From Desulfospira joergensenii DSM 10085 (GTDB lineage: Bacteria > Desulfobacterota > Desulfobacteria > Desulfobacterales > Desulfobacteraceae), in NCBI RefSeq assembly GCF_000420085.1, contig NZ_ATUG01000001.1, positions 186,001 to 250,000 of the forward strand: 64,000 nt of DNA, given 5' to 3'. Within the stretch, counting starts at the first letter, position 1. Each line of letters starts with the position of its first letter. Under the pieces are notes generated by a model, which was given only the letters and a program-made list of their open reading frames with translations, had not been told where the DNA came from and ran no database searches. Shown one piece after another: positions 61,832 to 64,000 of the stretch. The translations under genes were made by a program, and so were the position numbers.

Positions 61832-62407
61832 TTAGATTGACAGTTTACGCTGCCTCAAGGCAAACAATTTTTTCCCGATTCTATGCAGTTCATAATCATA
61901 TTTCCCATCCCTGCCGATATAATAAAACTCCGGGGTAAGTCTTTCCCGCCCGGAAAGGGATCTGCCCAGTTTAATCTCTTCAATGGCCTCGTATAAGGAT
62001 ACTTCCTTGTCATGGGTATGTTTATCAACGATGGGCAAAGATAACAGGATCTCTTTTTGTACTTCTGCCTCGGCAATATTCATGCTGTGAAGCACCTTGG
62101 CCGCAGACGGATATCCGCCGATGGAAAGCTCATAAAGCAGGCCGGACAAGTCTATATGACGGAATGCTTTGGCAGGCAAAGACTTTTCATTTGCTGCAAA
62201 AATTGAAATGGAAAATATGACCGCCCTGAGCCTCTTTTTCTTTTTCTGGGCATCCATTTCCCTGTCAAGGGTTTGCCGGCCCAGATCCACGAGGATATCC
62301 AGGGCTTCCAGTCCCAGTTTATAAATGGAAAGGGCCTTTGATTCTGCATCTTCCCTGTCCAGTTTCACATCCATCGAGTTGATGATGTTGTTTACCTGTT
62401 TCAGCAT
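61832..62407 (-). CDS. Hypothetical protein
   Basis: A 191-residue protein of unknown function. It is helical and charged (RQTLDREMDAQKKKKRLRAVIF) with a hydrophobic middle and a C-terminal TPEFYYIGRDGKYDYELHRIGKKL. No signal peptide or membrane segment. The ATG at 62407 has no strong site. It stands alone between the sensor gene and the inverted repeat downstream of argA. Confidence 0.6.
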   Translation of the reverse strand: MLKQVNNIINSMDVKLDREDAESKALSIYKLGLEALDILVDLGRQTLDREMDAQKKKKRLRAVIFSISIFAANEKSLPAKAFRHIDLSGLLYELSIGGYPSAAKVLHSMNIAEAEVQKEILLSLPIVDKHTHDKEVSLYEAIEEIKLGRSLSGRERLTPEFYYIGRDGKYDYELHRIGKKLFALRQRKLSI

Positions 62408-62595
62408 AGCGCCATTCCATTCATTTTCTTTAAAATTGTTCTTGAATGATATCCAATGCCTTTGTTCCCTAAGCTATGCTAATACGGGAACCGGTAATAT
62501 GCAATAGTATAAAACAGACGGTAAATGCGAAAAAAATCCAGGGTTAATATTGAAGGCCACCTCTAATAATGGTCTTTTGGCCCGATTTCTTCGTT

Positions 62596-62654
62596 GCATG
62601 AAAATTTTAATCCTCGAAATATTAAGTATATTCCTCCGGTTAAAATTTTCATGC
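62596..62654. repeat. Perfect 15-base inverted repeat
   Basis: GCATGAAAATTTTAA (62596-62610) and its exact complement (62640-62654) flank a 29-base AT-rich spacer that itself contains AATAT...ATATT. It begins 22 bases past the argA stop on the minus strand. No T run follows on either strand, so it is not a standard terminator; it could be an operator, an mRNA 3' structure or a mobile-element footprint. Confidence 0.75.
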
Positions 62655-62676
62655 GCCTTGAACTCAAACCAAAATC

Positions 62677-64000
62677 CTAATTATTGGAGATACCCTGAAG
62701 TGTAAGAAAGAGCACCCTTGAGTTCCGCTCCAGGTTGTATCTCTGCCGATGGGATTCGGGTAGATCTGCGGGATCCGCCCAGACAAAGCCGAACTCAAAA
62801 AACCAGTCTGCCGCCTGGGTTGTGAGAAGGAAAAGGGTCTTAATTTTCTTTTCCCTGGCCTTTTGGATGAGAAATTGGACCAGTCCCCTTCCGATTCCTT
62901 TGGATTTATAATCCTCGTTTACGGCAACGGCACCGATTTCTCCCCAGCCGTTTCCATACTCATAGAGAGCGCCGCAACCATATACGGCGTGGTCCACCGC
63001 GTAAATGTGGTAGGCATGGATCCGGTGCCGGATATCCAAGGCGGTGCGCATGATCAGATTGCCTTTTTGTACGTACCCGTCCAACAGACGAAGGATCTCG
63101 GGGATATCCTCAAGTGTGGCCCGGCGGATATGGGCATATTGATTGCCATAGATCAATGTGCCGCCGCCGATGCTGGAGAAGACCTCCTGCAGCAGCCGCC
63201 CCTCTTTTCTCCCGTCAATGATATGGACCCGTTTGACTCCGCCCGGCCGGTCAATCACCTCTTTTGCGTACCCCAGCAGGGTCTGGTTTTCCGGATTCAG
63301 GCTCTTTTTATTCCGGTCCAGCATGAATCCGACCTGGTCAATATCCATATTGGAGACGATTTCTCCGTCCGGGTGGACCTGGCTTCCCGGCGGGAGCAAC
63401 AGGCCGGCCCCTGGAATGGCATCCTGGGCCCGGATAAAAAAGAGCTTTTCAACGGATAAATCCATGCAGACCTGCCGGGCAATCTGGTCTGAATTGAGGT
63501 TATATCCGTCTCCCAGGGCGTTCATTCCGATATTGTAAAGGATGGGGATGAAGTCCTGGCCCATAAGCTTATGGATAATATCGGACTGGATTTTTTCTAC
63601 ATGGCCCGTGTATTCAAAATCCACGCCCCGGCAGACTCCCAGGGATCTTGCCCGGATCCAGTTTCCCATTATTCCGTTGGCCTGGCCGGCAGACAAGTGG
63701 GAGATGATGGTCTGGACCACTTCCATGGCTGCCAGCTTTATATGGTCCATGGCCGCCCGGGGAGTAATCCGGATTCCATTGACCATTTTTGTATGGAGGC
63801 CGGCCTTGGCCAGATGCTTCTCGATGGCGGTCCTAGTACCCATCACGAGGATCAGAGAGATTCCGATATCATGGAGCTGGACAATATCCTTCATCAGCAG
63901 GGGAAAAAGAGGATGGCCAATCAGACCATCATCCAGTTTCAGGACAAAGGTCTTTCCTCTGTACCTTCGGATATAGTCAAACACCTCCCGGATGGTGTTG
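62677..64000 (-). CDS. argA: N-acetylglutamate synthase (amino-acid N-acetyltransferase), 5' end off the window
   Basis: At least 440 residues. The amino-acid-kinase-like domain (YRGKTFVLKLDDGLIGHPLFPLLMKDIVQLH, NDINSDQIA-type LNSDQIARQVCMDL) is followed by a GNAT domain (IRRATLEDIPEILRLLDGYV, EIGAVAVNEDYKSKGIGRGLVQFLIQKA). A GTG at 63984 could start it, but the frame stays open to the edge (NTIREVFDYIRRYRG), so the real start is probably just outside. It makes N-acetylglutamate, the first step of arginine synthesis. E. coli ArgA is 443 residues. Confidence 0.92.
   Translation of the reverse strand, partial: NTIREVFDYIRRYRGKTFVLKLDDGLIGHPLFPLLMKDIVQLHDIGISLILVMGTRTAIEKHLAKAGLHTKMVNGIRITPRAAMDHIKLAAMEVVQTIISHLSAGQANGIMGNWIRARSLGVCRGVDFEYTGHVEKIQSDIIHKLMGQDFIPILYNIGMNALGDGYNLNSDQIARQVCMDLSVEKLFFIRAQDAIPGAGLLLPPGSQVHPDGEIVSNMDIDQVGFMLDRNKKSLNPENQTLLGYAKEVIDRPGGVKRVHIIDGRKEGRLLQEVFSSIGGGTLIYGNQYAHIRRATLEDIPEILRLLDGYVQKGNLIMRTALDIRHRIHAYHIYAVDHAVYGCGALYEYGNGWGEIGAVAVNEDYKSKGIGRGLVQFLIQKAREKKIKTLFLLTTQAADWFFEFGFVWADPADLPESHRQRYNLERNSRVLFLTLQGISNN

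Overview
The window looks like chromosome of a Gram-negative deltaproteobacterial lineage, most likely a marine sulfate reducer of the Desulfobacteraceae type. This is inferred from gene content: a complete type II secretion locus with the GspN form, an AmmeMemoRadiSam A protein, a response-regulator/DUF3369/HD-GYP protein, PEP-CTERM-like traces, a two-domain Sat-CysC protein and an ISNCY-like transposase remnant. Most genes have clear Shine-Dalgarno sites. No rRNA, CRISPR array, intact insertion sequence or prophage is visible. One tRNA gene (Gly, GCC) is present.

Layout. 1-3.0 kb: glycerol-3-phosphate uptake (ugpA partial, ugpB; ugpC divergent). 3.0-8.3 kb: khpA, a small unknown, an IscU/NifU-like scaffold, a lipoprotein, an M48-TPR membrane protease, a Nudix hydrolase and a hemolysin III/PAQR protein. 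8.5-12.7 kb: general amino-acid ABC transporter aapJQMP. 13.2-22.2 kb: M23 peptidase, secA, then clpS-clpA-aat (adaptor, unfoldase and the transferase that makes N-degrons, side by side), fxsA, nitroreductase and HDOD. 22.2-36.4 kb: mixed housekeeping genes (OleD-like reductase, tRNA-Gly, ornithine cyclodeaminase-like, Nudix, TrpR-like, AMMECR1, ald, HD-GYP, purB, ihfA-like, Ste24 protease, YfcE-like, J-domain, DUF89-like) and, to 37.1 kb, a phosphopantetheinyl transferase. 37.2-37.5 kb: decayed transposase. 37.8-44.8 kb: sugar-nucleotide block (fcl, gmd, ugd, sat-cysC, wecB) with a vapBC pair inside it. 45.2-45.6 kb: 5'-truncated SGNH hydrolase pseudogene with a PEP-CTERM-like tail, closed by a strong terminator. 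45.8-59.3 kb: type II secretion genes; gspF lies alone on the plus strand, while gspG-H-I-J-K-L-M-N-C-D-E, a YidD-like gene and a TPR gene run on the minus strand. 59.9-64 kb: a PAS sensor ending in paired CxxC motifs, an orphan gene and argA (5' end just outside the window).

How the parts fit. The 38-45 kb block supplies GDP-fucose, UDP-glucuronate, UDP-ManNAc and possibly PAPS, the precursors of an acidic, perhaps sulfated, surface polysaccharide; no glycosyltransferase or sulfotransferase is in view. The type II system would export folded proteins across the outer membrane. The clpS-clpA-aat unit forms a compact N-end-rule degradation module. The most unusual points are the Sat domain with substitutions in three normally conserved catalytic motifs, the lipoprotein whose best start codon is ATA overlapping the upstream stop, the divergent DUF89-like protein and the sensor with no recognised output domain. 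I did not find a clearly new multi-gene system.
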